The notes beneath the pieces were generated by a model, which searched no databases, was not told the DNA's origin, and was given only the letters and a program-made list of their open reading frames with translations. This document shows positions 1 to 9,309 of a stretch of 64,000 nt of DNA, piece by piece. The stretch is taken from assembly GCF_902497625.1 (NCBI RefSeq), contig NZ_CABVGX010000005.1:62001-126000 (forward strand), written 5' to 3'. This DNA is from Pseudomonas fluorescens (GTDB lineage: Bacteria; Pseudomonadota; Gammaproteobacteria; Pseudomonadales; Pseudomonadaceae). Both the position numbers and the translations under genes were made by a program. Positions within the stretch are counted from its first letter, which is position 1, and every line of letters begins with the position of its first letter.

Positions 1-369
1 GCCGCGGATGTTCACGTCGACGGTTTTCTGAAAGGCGCCGAGGTCGGTGTCGAGCACGTTGCAGAATTGCGGGTTGGTTGCGGCATTATTGACCAGAATG
101 TCCAGGCGCCCGAATTGTTCGCGGATGCCCGCGAACACCTGGCTGATCTGCTCCATTTCACCAATGTGACAGGCAACCGCCGTGGCTTTGCCACCGGCGG
201 CGATTATGGCATCGGCGACGTGCTGGCAGCCTTCGAGCTTGCGGCTCGAGACGATCACGTGGGCGCCTTGCTGCGCGAGTAATTTGGCGATGGCTTCACC
301 GATACCGCGGCTGGCACCGGAGACGAACGCGATCTTGCCATCGAGGTCGAACAGCTGTGTCTTGGACAT
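1..369 (-). CDS. SDR-family oxidoreductase (3' part lies outside the window)
   Basis: N-terminal 123 residues of a short-chain dehydrogenase/reductase. Reading starts at the ATG at 369 (MSKTQLFDLDGK). The nucleotide-binding Gly-rich motif is visible as SGASRGIG near residues 18-25, followed by the SSRK turn that often favours NADP(H). The NNAA motif lies near residue 91. The catalytic Ser-Tyr-Lys is beyond the window edge, so activity cannot be judged. The gene lies 44 bp downstream of the phosphotransferase gene on the same strand, so the two are probably one operon. The substrate is unknown; phosphotransferase-SDR pairs of this kind often sit beside acyl-CoA dehydrogenase genes. Confidence 0.88.
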   Translation of the reverse strand, partial: MSKTQLFDLDGKIAFVSGASRGIGEAIAKLLAQQGAHVIVSSRKLEGCQHVADAIIAAGGKATAVACHIGEMEQISQVFAGIREQFGRLDILVNNAATNPQFCNVLDTDLGAFQKTVDVNIRG

Positions 370-413
370 GGGATTCCCTTGTGAAAAGTCTTGTTGTTGG
401 CCTAGGGGCGTAA

Positions 414-1481
414 TCAAAGGCTGGATTTGTGGATGACCTGCAGGCTCATCTGCTCCAGCAATTTGTTCATGTGAATGAACGGCGCGAAGCGTTTGTCCTG
501 GGTCTGGCCGTGGAAAAAACGGTAGTAAATCTGCTGCACGATACCGGCCAGGCGGAACAGCCCGTAGGTGTAATAGAAATCGAAATTGTCGATCTCGATG
601 CCTGAGCGTTGCGCGTAATAATCGACAAATTCACGGCGGGTCAGCATACCCGGCGCATGGCTTGGCTGCCGACGCAGCAATTGCACCGGTGCCGGGTCGC
701 CGGCTTCGATCCAGTAGGCGAGCGTGTTGCCCAGATCCATCAGCGGATCGCCCAGGGTAGTGAGTTCCCAGTCGAGCACGCCGATGATCTGCATCGGGTT
801 GTTCGGGTCGAGGATCACGTTGTCGAAGCGATAGTCGTTGTGCACGATGCTTGAAGTCGGGTGGTCGGCGGGCATCTTGTCATTGAGCCAGGCCTTCACC
901 GCTTCCCACTGCGGCGCATCGGGGGTCAGCGCCTTTTCGTAGCGCTCGCTCCAACCCTTTATCTGGCGGGCGACATAACCCTCCGGCTTGCCCAGGTCGC
1001 CGAGCCCGCAGGCGTTGTAATCGACCTGGTGCAGCTCGACGAATTTGTCGATGAAGCTTTTGCATAATGCCTCGGTTTTCGTCGAGTCCAGCCCCAGTTC
1101 CGGCGGCAAATCGGAACGCAGGATGATCCCCTTGACCCGCTCCATCACATAGAACTCGGCGCCGATCACCGACTCGTCAGTGCAGTGCACGTAGGCTTTC
1201 GGGCAATACGGGAAGCCGTCGCGCAATTGATTAAGGATGCGAAATTCACGCCCCATGTCGTGGGCGGACCTGGCCTTGTGGCCAAACGGCGGGCGACGCA
1301 GGACGAACTCCTGTTCCGGGTATTCGAGCAGGTAAGTGAGGTTGGACGCGCCACCTGGAAACTGGCTGATACGTGGCAAGCCGCTGAGTCCCGGGATATG
1401 GGCCTTTACGTAGGGATCGATCAGGCTGGCATCGAGTTCTTCGCCGCTGCGGATTCGGGTGGACTGGTCAGTAAGCGCCAT
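414..1481 (-). CDS. Phosphotransferase family protein (APH/ACAD10-11-like)
   Basis: A 355-residue kinase-fold protein of the aminoglycoside phosphotransferase superfamily. The Brenner-type catalytic loop HNDYRFDN is at residues 214-221 and the metal-binding DWE at 237-239. The FPGGASNLTY segment near residue 41 corresponds to the nucleotide-binding loop. The length and the ALRRPPFG-type N-lobe match the bacterial proteins related to the kinase domain of acyl-CoA dehydrogenases ACAD10/11, which phosphorylate hydroxyacyl-CoA; that substrate is known for the family and is only inferred here. An AGAAGGG ribosome site precedes the ATG. It is followed by the SDR gene, which fits a hydroxy-acid or lipid catabolic operon. 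Confidence 0.85.
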   Translation of the reverse strand: MALTDQSTRIRSGEELDASLIDPYVKAHIPGLSGLPRISQFPGGASNLTYLLEYPEQEFVLRRPPFGHKARSAHDMGREFRILNQLRDGFPYCPKAYVHCTDESVIGAEFYVMERVKGIILRSDLPPELGLDSTKTEALCKSFIDKFVELHQVDYNACGLGDLGKPEGYVARQIKGWSERYEKALTPDAPQWEAVKAWLNDKMPADHPTSSIVHNDYRFDNVILDPNNPMQIIGVLDWELTTLGDPLMDLGNTLAYWIEAGDPAPVQLLRRQPSHAPGMLTRREFVDYYAQRSGIEIDNFDFYYTYGLFRLAGIVQQIYYRFFHGQTQDKRFAPFIHMNKLLEQMSLQVIHKSSL

Positions 1482-1624
1482 GTTTATCCCTTCTGCTTAT
1501 TCTGGAGGCCTGAAACTATTGGCTAATCTAATGCGCGCACCTGATAGCGACAACCACGATCACCCCTTATAGGTGAGCGTGTTGCCGGGCAATCATTGCT
1601 TTTGATACGCCTGTTTGAATCGTC

Positions 1625-2590
1625 CTACAAGACGGCCTGACTTTCCGCTTCCGGCAGGTCAATCGGGGTCAAGACCGGTTGCCCGGAAAAGAACGCTGCC
1701 AGGTTTCGCCCGACCAGCTCGACGGTGCCCTTGGTGGCTTCCGGCGACAATCCTGCAACGTGCGGGGTCAGAATCACGTTGCTCAACACCTTGAGAGCGT
1801 CCGGGACCTGAGGCTCGTGATCAAACACATCAAGCGCCGCGCCGGCGATGCGCCGCTGTTCAAGTGCGCCAATCAGATCCGTCGTCTGAATGACGCTGGC
1901 ACGCGCGATGTTAACGATGAATCCGTTAGGTCCCAAGGCATCGAGTACAGATCGGTTGATCAAATGCCTGGTGCCCAATCCACCCGGAGTGGCGACCACC
2001 AGAAAGTCCGAAGCGCGCGCCAGTTCGTTGGGCGTTGAGCAGAATGTGTAGGGTACGTCGCTGCGATGCTGGCGGTTGTGGTAACAGACTTTCATGTCGA
2101 AACCATCGGCGGCGCGTTTGGCAATGGCCATGCCGACCGCACCCAGGCCCAAAATCCCCAAGTGCTTGCCGGCCAGCGACGGCCGCATGATTTTCGGCCA
2201 TTCGCCGCGACGCACGGCGGCATCACAGCGGGGAATGTCACGCACCAGTGCAAGCAGCAACGCCATGGCATGGTCGGCGACCGATGAGGCGTTAACGCCG
2301 GCGCCATTGGTAACGGTGATACCGCGGTCCGACGCGGCTTGCAGATCGACGTGTTCGTAGCCGGCACCGATCACGCAGATAATCTTTAGCGCGGGCAGGG
2401 CAGCCATCTCTTCGGCGTACAGACCCAAAGGGCCACGGGTCAATACGGCATCAATCCGCGCGCCGTGGGTGGCAATGGCCTGAGCACGTTCGGCAGGAGT
2501 CGGGGCCAGAATCAGGTGGAAGCCCTGATGTTCAAGAATCGGCAAATAATCGTTGATGGTTTCAACCAGTACCAGAACAGTTGCGGGCAT
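1625..2590 (-). CDS. D-2-hydroxyacid dehydrogenase (NAD(P)-dependent)
   Basis: A 321-residue D-isomer-specific 2-hydroxyacid dehydrogenase that interconverts 2-hydroxyacids and 2-oxoacids. The Rossmann motif GLGAVG is at residues 148-153. The catalytic triad is present: Arg in NIARA (about 230), Glu in FDHEP (259) and His in TPHVAG (277). The ATG at 2590 was chosen over longer in-frame starts because MPATVLVL matches the usual family N-terminus and the upstream extension has no domain character. It lies 190 bp downstream of the tautomerase gene on the same strand and may share its transcript. Glyoxylate/hydroxypyruvate or a sugar-derived oxoacid is a possible substrate, not proven. Confidence 0.87.
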   Translation of the reverse strand: MPATVLVLVETINDYLPILEHQGFHLILAPTPAERAQAIATHGARIDAVLTRGPLGLYAEEMAALPALKIICVIGAGYEHVDLQAASDRGITVTNGAGVNASSVADHAMALLLALVRDIPRCDAAVRRGEWPKIMRPSLAGKHLGILGLGAVGMAIAKRAADGFDMKVCYHNRQHRSDVPYTFCSTPNELARASDFLVVATPGGLGTRHLINRSVLDALGPNGFIVNIARASVIQTTDLIGALEQRRIAGAALDVFDHEPQVPDALKVLSNVILTPHVAGLSPEATKGTVELVGRNLAAFFSGQPVLTPIDLPEAESQAVL

Positions 2591-2780
2591 GCTGGGCTCC
2601 TGTTGCTCGAAGATTCTTTGAGAAGGCTGGCTTGTATGCGCTTTGGCAATGAGCAAAGACACCGCCTTCAGATGATCATAGCGGAACGCCAGCGGAAGGT
2701 TTTCGGACAGCAAAAAAGTTCTCCGGTCACCTGCAAACTTCCGGGGGCAGGGGCCGGAGCCCGACGTTTGCAGGTGAGTT

Positions 2781-3164
2781 TCAGAGCGCGTACTGGGCGA
2801 TTCCGTTGCCAAACGACCAGTTTTCCTTTTTCACTTCAACCAGGTTGATGAAAACATCTTCGAGGCGCAGCCCCAGTTGCGTATTCAGGTTCTCGGCGAT
2901 GGTTGTGTAGAGCAGCTTCTTCTGGTCGACGGTTCGACCTTCGCTGAGCGTGATCTGAATGATTACCAGGCTGTCGGTGCGCTGGATCCCCAGGTATTGC
3001 GGGTCATAGATGAAGTGCTGTTCATCGTGCTCGGTGAGGATCTGGAAGTTATCGTTCTCCGGGACATTGATCGCGCTGTGCATGGCGGCGTAGACGAGTT
3101 GGCCGATGCGTTTGGCGTACGTGGGGTCGTCTTGCTGTTTGAGACTGATGCGGACCAGTGGCAT
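2781..3164 (-). CDS. Tautomerase family protein
   Basis: A 127-residue member of the 4-oxalocrotonate tautomerase/MIF superfamily. The chosen ATG gives MPLVRISL, so Met removal leaves the catalytic N-terminal Pro that defines the fold. The length (double the 62-residue monomers) and the EHDEQHFIYD and DSLVIIQITLSEGRT segments fit the Tautomerase_2 branch. An in-frame start 14 codons upstream would bury the Pro and was rejected. The partner 2-hydroxyacid dehydrogenase lies downstream on the same strand, which suggests a small keto/enol-acid metabolic unit. The actual substrate is unknown. Confidence 0.85.
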   Translation of the reverse strand: MPLVRISLKQQDDPTYAKRIGQLVYAAMHSAINVPENDNFQILTEHDEQHFIYDPQYLGIQRTDSLVIIQITLSEGRTVDQKKLLYTTIAENLNTQLGLRLEDVFINLVEVKKENWSFGNGIAQYAL

Positions 3165-3289
3165 GGCATGGACCTCTGAGTGATGAAGACTGCTGTGTGA
3201 ATGCATGACGGTAGACGGTTATCGAGTCGCGCGCTGTTGCTTGGCTAGTGGATGCTGGTTCCACAGTTCTTGAGTGAGCGGAAAATCAA

Positions 3290-3380
3290 TGTGGGAGCGG
3301 GCTTGCTCGCGAAGGCGGCGTGCCATTCGACATCATTGTTGTCTGACCTGACGAATTCGCGAGCAAGCCCGCTCCCACAG
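3290..3380. repeat. REPIN (inverted pair of REP elements)
   Basis: Two inverted copies of the common Pseudomonas REP sequence (consensus GTGGGAGCGGGCTTGCTCGC) at 3290-3313 and 3358-3380, with about 45 bp between them. It fills the gap between the tautomerase gene and the transporter gene and may act as a mobile non-autonomous element or transcript stabiliser. Confidence 0.85.
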
Positions 3381-3554
3381 GGTGAAGCCGTGTTCGGCCG
3401 CCCGATCCGCTTGACCGCTCCTCAGCTAAGTCTTTGCTTCTGTTCACTTATCCCGGACAATCGCGCCCCTGTTTCGACCAGGGCACTGCCTGTCGGATTT
3501 TTCCGACTCGCCCTGGCCGGGTAGCAACTGACCGGAATGCGGAGATCCCACCGG

Positions 3555-4835
3555 ATGAATGATCAGGCCAATAGCGTCGACGAACGCTACGAAGCGGCGA
3601 CACCAGCAACACTGACGAGCTGGAGTCGCATCGACTCCACCTGGATGCTCGGTCTGTTTGGCACGGCAATCGGTGCCGGCACGCTGTTCTTACCGATCAA
3701 CGCGGGGCTGGGCGGTTTCTGGCCGTTGCTGATTCTCGCGGTGTTGGCGTTCCCGATGACGTTTTACGCGCACCGTGGCCTGACCCGATTCGTGTTATCC
3801 GGCCGCGAAGGCGCGGACATCACCGAAGTGGTCGAAGAGCATTTCGGCATCAAGGCCGGTGCGCTGATCACCTTGCTGTATTTCTTCGCCATTTTCCCGA
3901 TCCTGCTGATCTACAGTGTGGCGCTCACCAACACGGTGGGCAGTTTCCTCGAACATCAGCTGCACGTCACGCCGCCACCGCGCGCGATTCTGTCCTTGGT
4001 GCTGATTCTCGGGTTGCTGGCAGTGGTGCGTTGCGGTGAGCAGTTCATCATCAAAGCCATGAGCCTGATGGTCTATCCGTTTATCGTCGCGCTGCTGTTT
4101 CTGGCGGTGTTCCTGATTCCGCACTGGAACGGAGGCATCCTCAGCACGGCCAGCACACTACCGCAGCCGTCTGCGCTGCTGCACACGCTGTGGCTGGCCA
4201 TTCCGGTGATGGTGTTCTCGTTCAACCATTCGCCGATCATTTCCGCGTTTGCCGTGGACCAGAAACGTCGCTACGCAGAGCACGCCGAAGAGCGCAGTTC
4301 ACAGATCCTGTCGCGCGCCCATGCATTGATGGTGGTGATGGTGCTGTTCTTCGTGTTCAGCTGCGTGCTGACCCTGTCGCCAGCGCAACTGGCGGAAGCG
4401 AAGGCGCAGAATCTGTCCATCCTGTCGTACCTGGCGAACCATTTCAGCAACCCGACCATCGCATTTGCGGCGCCTTTGATCGCGTTCGTGGCGATTGCCA
4501 AATCGTTCCTGGGGCATTACATCGGCGCGAGTGAAGGCCTCAAGGGGCTGGTGCTGAAGACTGGCCGTCGTCCCGCTGCCAAGAGCCTGGATCGCATCAC
4601 TGCCGCGTTCATGCTGCTGGTGTGCTGGATAGTCGCTACATTGAACCCGAGTATTCTCGGCATGATCGAAACCCTGGGCGGGCCGATCATTGCATCGATC
4701 CTGTTCCTGATGCCGATGTACGCCATTCGCAAGGTGCCAGCCATGGCTAAATACCGTGGGCAGGCGTCCAATGTGTTTGTTACAGCGGTAGGTTTAGTGG
4801 CGATTACGGCGTTGCTGTATTCGTTTATGGCTTGA
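3555..4835 (+). CDS. HAAAP-family amino-acid/proton symporter (serine/threonine transporter-like)
   Basis: A 426-residue inner-membrane permease of the hydroxy/aromatic amino acid permease family, related to SdaC and the YhaO/YhjV group. The first transmembrane segment carries the family motif FGTAIGAGTLFLP (near residues 35-47), and about eleven hydrophobic segments follow. The cytoplasmic loop with QKRRYAEHAEE near 240 is typical. The ATG at 3555 is preceded by GGAG at 10 bp; an ATG at 3537 is in frame but has no ribosome site. The gene stands alone between a REPIN and a long repeat region. Serine or threonine with proton is the most likely cargo, inferred from family only. Confidence 0.85.
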   Translation: MNDQANSVDERYEAATPATLTSWSRIDSTWMLGLFGTAIGAGTLFLPINAGLGGFWPLLILAVLAFPMTFYAHRGLTRFVLSGREGADITEVVEEHFGIKAGALITLLYFFAIFPILLIYSVALTNTVGSFLEHQLHVTPPPRAILSLVLILGLLAVVRCGEQFIIKAMSLMVYPFIVALLFLAVFLIPHWNGGILSTASTLPQPSALLHTLWLAIPVMVFSFNHSPIISAFAVDQKRRYAEHAEERSSQILSRAHALMVVMVLFFVFSCVLTLSPAQLAEAKAQNLSILSYLANHFSNPTIAFAAPLIAFVAIAKSFLGHYIGASEGLKGLVLKTGRRPAAKSLDRITAAFMLLVCWIVATLNPSILGMIETLGGPIIASILFLMPMYAIRKVPAMAKYRGQASNVFVTAVGLVAITALLYSFMA

Positions 4836-4871
4836 GTGCTGATGCTGTTTATCTGACTGCGCAGTGTGCAT

Positions 4872-5703
4872 CCAGGTCGTCTGTTGGGCCGCCATCGCAG
4901 GCAAGCCAGCTCATGCAGTTGAACCGAGTTCGGCCTTCAACATCGGTCGGCTTCAAGGCTGCCGCGCTTTTGATTTTGATTTGAGGCGCCCCGTCAAACA
5001 CGCTGGCCGGAATTCGATATTGATTTGTGGGGTAAACCGGCAGGGATGCCGGTTTAGCCGCCCTGCGCCATGGATGGCGCGTGGCGGCGGCCCCCGAAAA
5101 TCAATGTCGGATTACGGGCCCACCGAGCCTAGGCGAGGTGCCGAGTGTTGGGGCAAGAGCGTTTTGCTTACTTTTGCGCTGTTCAAAAGTGAGCCGCTGT
5201 AAGAGCGGAACCCGATGCTGCCGTTACCTGGATAACGGATATGCACTCGGTCTGATCCAGCCTCCAGGTCGGCTGTCGGGCCGCCATCGCAGGCAAGTCG
5301 GCTCCTACAGTTGAACCGAGTTCGGCCTTCAACATCGGTCGGCTTCAAGGCTGCCGCGCTTTTGATTTTGATTTGAGGCGCCCCGTCAAACACGCTGGCC
5401 GGAATTCGATATTGATTTGGGGGGTAAACCGGCAGGGATGCCGGTTTAGCCGCCCTGCGCCATGGATGGCGCGTGGCGGCGGCCCCCCAAATCAATGTCG
5501 GATTACGGGCCCACCGAGCCTAGGCGAGGTGCCGAGTGTTGGGGCAAGAGCGTTTTGCTTACTTTTGCGCTGTTCAAAAGTGAGCCGCTGTAAGAGCGGA
5601 ACCCAATGCTGCCGTTACCTGAATAACGGATATGTACTCGGTCTGATCCAGCCTCCAGGTCGGCTGTCAGGTTCGCCATCGCAGGCAAGCCAGCTCCTGC
5701 ATG
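4872..5703. repeat. Tandem duplication of a 392-bp structured intergenic repeat
   Basis: Copy 1 runs from about 4872 to 5263 and copy 2 from 5264 to about 5654; a third partial copy reaches about 5703. The copies are nearly identical (single-base changes and a 1-bp indel near 5095/5487). Each contains nested palindromes: an outer stem around a TAAACCGGCA...TGCCGGTTTA hairpin and a GC-rich hairpin. Short reading frames inside it show no domain and share the repeat's structure, so they are treated as non-coding. It fills the whole gap between the transporter gene and acnB. Confidence 0.85.
5411..5496. other. Predicted three-way-junction fold inside the 392-bp repeat (copy 2)
   Basis: A 14-bp outer stem (5411-5424 with 5483-5496, perfect complement) encloses two hairpins: 5425-5448, a perfect ten-base-pair stem with a four-base loop, and 5449-5480, a 14-bp stem with two central mismatches. 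The equivalent outer stem in copy 1 is eroded by substitutions near 5029 and 5095. The geometry suggests a cruciform or RNA element. Function unknown; the pairing is read directly from sequence. Confidence 0.6.
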
Positions 5704-5727
5704 TTGCCAGTACTGTGTTCCAGGCAT

Positions 5728-5760
5728 AAAAAAACGCCGCGTACCTTGCGATACGCGGCG
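5728..5760 (-). terminator. Rho-independent terminator of acnB
   Basis: On the minus strand a GC-rich stem (5735-5760, arms CGCCGCGTA/TACGCGGCG) is followed by a run of seven T. It sits 35 bp past the acnB stop codon. Confidence 0.9.
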
Positions 5761-5794
5761 CTTGTTTACCAAGTCAAACTACATCAACACACCC

Positions 5795-8404
5795 TTAGGC
5801 TTGAATCACCGGGATGTTGGCGCTTGCTGCGATCTTGCGGAACTCGGCGATCTGGTCGAAGTTCAGGTAGCGGTAAACGTCACTGGCCATGGTGTCCAGT
5901 TTCGCTGCGTAACCCATGTACTCTTCGACGGTCGGCAGGCGACCCAGGGTGGAAGCGACGGCCGCCAGCTCGGCCGAGGCCAGGTAGACGTTGGCGCCGT
6001 CACCCAGACGGTTCGGGAAGTTACGGGTCGACGTCGACACCACAGTCGAGTTCGGCTCAACACGTGCCTGGTTACCCATGCACAGCGAGCAGCCCGGCAT
6101 TTCCATGCGTGCGCCGGCCTTGCCGTAGATGCCGTAGTAACCTTCTTCGGTCAGTTGGTGAGCGTCCATCTTGGTCGGTGGCGACAGCCACAGACGGGTT
6201 GGCAGCTGACCCTTGACCTGTTCCAGCAGCTTACCGGCAGCGCGGAAGTGACCGATGTTGGTCATGCACGAACCGATGAACACTTCGTCGATCTTCTCAC
6301 CGGCAACGCTCGACAGCAGACGGGCATCGTCCGGGTCGTTTGGTGCGCAGAGGATCGGCTCGTTGATTTCGGCCAGGTCGATCTCGATGATTTCGGCGTA
6401 TTCCGCGTCCGCATCGGCTTCCATCAACTCCGGGTTGGCAACCCAGGCTTCCATCGCTTGGGCGCGACGTTCCAGGGTGCGTGGATCGCCGTAGCCTTCG
6501 CCGATCATCCAGCGCAGCAGGGTGATGTTGGAGTTCAGGTACTCGGTCACCGATTCTTTCGACAGCTTGATGGTGCAACCGGCAGCCGAACGCTCAGCGG
6601 AGGCGTCGGAGAGCTCGAAAGCCTGCTCCAGCGTCAAGTCGTTCAGACCTTCGATTTCCAGGATGCGGCCGGAGAAGGCGTTTTTCTTGCCTTTCTTCTC
6701 TACGGTCAGCAGGCCAGCCTGGATCGCGTAGTAAGGAATGGCATGAACCAGGTCACGCAGGGTGATGCCAGGCTTCATCTTGCCTTTGAAGCGCACCAGG
6801 ATCGATTCCGGCATGTCCAGTGGCATCACGCCAGTGGCTGCGGCGAACGCGACCAGACCGGAACCGGCCGGGAACGAAATGCCCATCGGGAAACGGGTGT
6901 GGGAGTCACCACCGGTACCGACGGTGTCCGGCAGCAGCATGCGGTTCAGCCAGCTGTGGATGATGCCGTCGCCTGGACGCAGCGATACACCGCCACGGGT
7001 CATGATGAAGTCAGGCAGGGTGTGGTGGGTGGTCACGTCGATCGGCTTTGGATAGGCCGCGGTGTGGCAGAACGACTGCATCACCAGATCGGTCGAGAAG
7101 CCCAGGCAAGCCAGGTCTTTGAGTTCGTCACGGGTCATAGGACCGGTGGTGTCCTGGGAACCCACGGTGGTCATTTTCGGTTCGCAGTAGGTGCCAGGAC
7201 GAACGCCTTTGCCTTCTGCCAGGCCGCAGGCGCGACCGACCATTTTCTGTGCCAGGGTGAAGCCCTTGCCGGTGTCGACAGGTGCTTCCGGCAGCTTGAA
7301 CAGATCGGTTGGGCCCAGGCCCAGCTCGGCGCGCGCCTTGTCGGTCAGACCGCGACCGATGATCAGCGGGATACGGCCGCCGGCGCGGACTTCGTCCAAC
7401 AGCACCGGGGTCTTCATTTCGAAGGTGGTCAGGACTTCATCGGTGCCGTGTTTGCAGACTTTGCCAGCATGCGGGTACAGGTCGATCACGTCGCCCATGT
7501 TCATGTTGGTGACGTCGAATTCGATTGGCAGTGCGCCGGCATCTTCCATGGTGTTGTAGAAGATCGGTGCGATCTTGCTGCCGAAGCAGAAGCCGCCGGC
7601 ACGCTTGTTTGGCACGTAAGGAACGTCGTCGCCGAAGAACCACAGCACCGAGTTGGTCGCGGATTTACGCGAAGAACCGGTACCGACCACGTCACCGACG
7701 TAGGCGATCGGGAAGCCTTGACCGCGCATTTCTTCGATCTGCTTCATCGGGCCGGTAACGCCTTGAACGTCCGGGACGATGCCTTCGCGGGCCATTTTCA
7801 GCATGGCCAGGGCGTGCAACGGGATGTCCGGGCGGGACCAGGCATCCGGAGCAGGGGACAGGTCGTCGGTATTGGTTTCGCCGGTGACCTTGAATACCCG
7901 CAGGCTGATCTTGTCGGCCAGGACAGGGCGATTGCGGAACCACTCGCCGTCGGCCCAGGACTGGATCACGCCCTTGGCGTGTTCGTTGCCGTTGCGGGCT
8001 TTTTCCGCGACGTCGTGGAACGCATCGAACATCAGCAGGGTGTGCTTGAGCTGAGCGGCAGCCACGGCAGCCAGTTCTTCACTGTCGAGCAGGTCAACCA
8101 GGGTGACGATGTTGTAGCCGCCCTGCATGGTGCCAAGCAGTTCAACCGCGCGTTTTTTGTCGATCAGAGGAGAGGTGGCTTCGCCTTTGGCGAGTGCAGA
8201 CAGGAAACCGGCTTTTACATAGGCCGCTTCGTCCACGCCAGGTGGAATGCGATTGGTGATCAGGTCAACGAGGAAAGCTTCTTCGCCAGCCGGGGGATTC
8301 TTCAGCAGCTCGACCAGGCCTGCAGTTTGTTCGGCGTTTAGCGGCTGGGGAACGATACCCAGTGCTGCACGCTCTTCGATATGTTTGCGGTAGGCTTCAA
8401 GCAC
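5795..8404 (-). CDS. acnB: Aconitate hydratase B (bifunctional aconitase / 2-methylisocitrate dehydratase)
   Basis: An 869-residue aconitase B, the main TCA-cycle enzyme converting citrate to isocitrate; AcnB can also dehydrate methylisocitrate. Domain order is the AcnB type: N-terminal HEAT-like domain (1-160, starting [13 protein letters not shown]), swivel domain (170-380, with [13 protein letters not shown]), then catalytic domains. The [4Fe-4S] cysteines are in [11 protein letters not shown] (about 710) and [12 protein letters not shown] (about 770). The start is a GTG at 8404 preceded by GAGGG; this gives the usual Pseudomonas length, whereas an ATG 16 codons upstream adds residues not found in the family. 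Monocistronic with its own terminator. Confidence 0.97.
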   Translation of the reverse strand: MLEAYRKHIEERAALGIVPQPLNAEQTAGLVELLKNPPAGEEAFLVDLITNRIPPGVDEAAYVKAGFLSALAKGEATSPLIDKKRAVELLGTMQGGYNIVTLVDLLDSEELAAVAAAQLKHTLLMFDAFHDVAEKARNGNEHAKGVIQSWADGEWFRNRPVLADKISLRVFKVTGETNTDDLSPAPDAWSRPDIPLHALAMLKMAREGIVPDVQGVTGPMKQIEEMRGQGFPIAYVGDVVGTGSSRKSATNSVLWFFGDDVPYVPNKRAGGFCFGSKIAPIFYNTMEDAGALPIEFDVTNMNMGDVIDLYPHAGKVCKHGTDEVLTTFEMKTPVLLDEVRAGGRIPLIIGRGLTDKARAELGLGPTDLFKLPEAPVDTGKGFTLAQKMVGRACGLAEGKGVRPGTYCEPKMTTVGSQDTTGPMTRDELKDLACLGFSTDLVMQSFCHTAAYPKPIDVTTHHTLPDFIMTRGGVSLRPGDGIIHSWLNRMLLPDTVGTGGDSHTRFPMGISFPAGSGLVAFAAATGVMPLDMPESILVRFKGKMKPGITLRDLVHAIPYYAIQAGLLTVEKKGKKNAFSGRILEIEGLNDLTLEQAFELSDASAERSAAGCTIKLSKESVTEYLNSNITLLRWMIGEGYGDPRTLERRAQAMEAWVANPELMEADADAEYAEIIEIDLAEINEPILCAPNDPDDARLLSSVAGEKIDEVFIGSCMTNIGHFRAAGKLLEQVKGQLPTRLWLSPPTKMDAHQLTEEGYYGIYGKAGARMEMPGCSLCMGNQARVEPNSTVVSTSTRNFPNRLGDGANVYLASAELAAVASTLGRLPTVEEYMGYAAKLDTMASDVYRYLNFDQIAEFRKIAASANIPVIQA

Positions 8405-8814
8405 AGTTATTACCCTCATCAGTGGTCCCAAATGGGTGTCCGGGACGCTCATCCCGAAATTGCCGTACTCATGCGCTGCATGGCGTTGTGGGCCACTTAG
8501 CCAGAATTACCGGCAATTCCTTACAGAAGCTGCTTTCAAAGTTTTACGCCTGCAGAACGGGGAGCTGATGAGGGTTGGCGTAGCGCTTTTCCCCGCTGGA
8601 AAAACCCTTCGCCAACACCGCTCTGAAGGAACGACTGTGCTCGTGACGCTTTGAAAACAGCTTCAAACGGACATTGGCGCCTTAAAAGGCTGGCTGATTC
8701 TACGGCAAAAAAAATTTAAAGGTAAGTGAGGGGCTATTGGACTTTGGTGGGTGATCAATATTGGACAAAGGGCTAACATGCCGACCTGTTCTGCTTTCTT
8801 GTACTTTTCTACCT
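8405..8814. promoter_or_regulatory. Divergent intergenic region between acnB and the DUF1289 gene
   Basis: 410 bp without a supported gene. It must hold the acnB promoter and leader and the promoter of the DUF1289 gene. The acnB ribosome site GAGGG lies at about 8413-8417 on the minus strand. The 8695-8770 segment is AT-richer and probably carries promoters, but no clear -35/-10 pair or operator could be fixed by eye. Confidence 0.35.
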
Positions 8815-9285
8815 ATGCCCAATCAGACCATCAAGACTCCCTGCGTCGGCCTCTGCTCCACTGTTTACGGTGACCTGGTCTGCCGCGGCTGCAAGCGTTT
8901 TCACCACGAAGTGATCAACTGGAACGGTTACAACGAGGAAGAAAAGCGCGCGGTGTGGCTGCGTCTGGAGCAATTATTGTCTCAAGTGATGGCCAGCAAA
9001 CTCGAGATATTTGATCCTCAGCGCCTGCGCCTGCAACTGGAACAGCGCAAAATTCGCTTTGTGCCCCATCAGTCGGAATATTGCTGGGCCTATCAGTTGA
9101 TCGCCCGCGGGGCGCGAGTGATCAACAATCTGGAAGCCTACGGAATGGTGCTGATGCCGGAATTTCGCGACTGGAATTTGCCGGAACTGCGCGATGCGAT
9201 TGATCGGGAGTTCTTTTTGCTCTCCGAGGCGCATTACCAGCGCTACATCGCGCCAGGGTTTCTCAAAGACGCTTTTGGCGGGTGA
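8815..9285 (+). CDS. DUF1289 domain-containing protein
   Basis: A 156-residue protein with an N-terminal DUF1289 domain: TPCVGLCSTVYGDLVCRGCKR at residues 6-26 shows the four conserved Cys of this family, probably a small metal site (inferred). The rest is predicted soluble and helical, with a C-terminal half (NLEAYGMVLMPEFRDW, EFFLLSEAHYQRY) found in the longer Pseudomonas members. The ATG at 8815 gives MPNQTIKTPC; an upstream TTG in the same frame extends into sequence with no domain. Divergent from acnB, convergent with the universal stress gene. Function unknown. Confidence 0.82.
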   Translation: MPNQTIKTPCVGLCSTVYGDLVCRGCKRFHHEVINWNGYNEEEKRAVWLRLEQLLSQVMASKLEIFDPQRLRLQLEQRKIRFVPHQSEYCWAYQLIARGARVINNLEAYGMVLMPEFRDWNLPELRDAIDREFFLLSEAHYQRYIAPGFLKDAFGG

Positions 9286-9309
9286 CTGTTCAGTCTCTGC
9301 TTTTCAAGT

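Noticed and set aside
4864..5772. Short ORFs in the 392-bp repeat as real proteins
   Set aside because: They share sequence only because of the duplication, overlap strong palindromes and show no ribosome sites.
5762..8341. Long open frame of 859 codons on the plus strand
   Set aside because: It is exactly antisense to acnB and results from its high-GC codon bias; no domain is visible.
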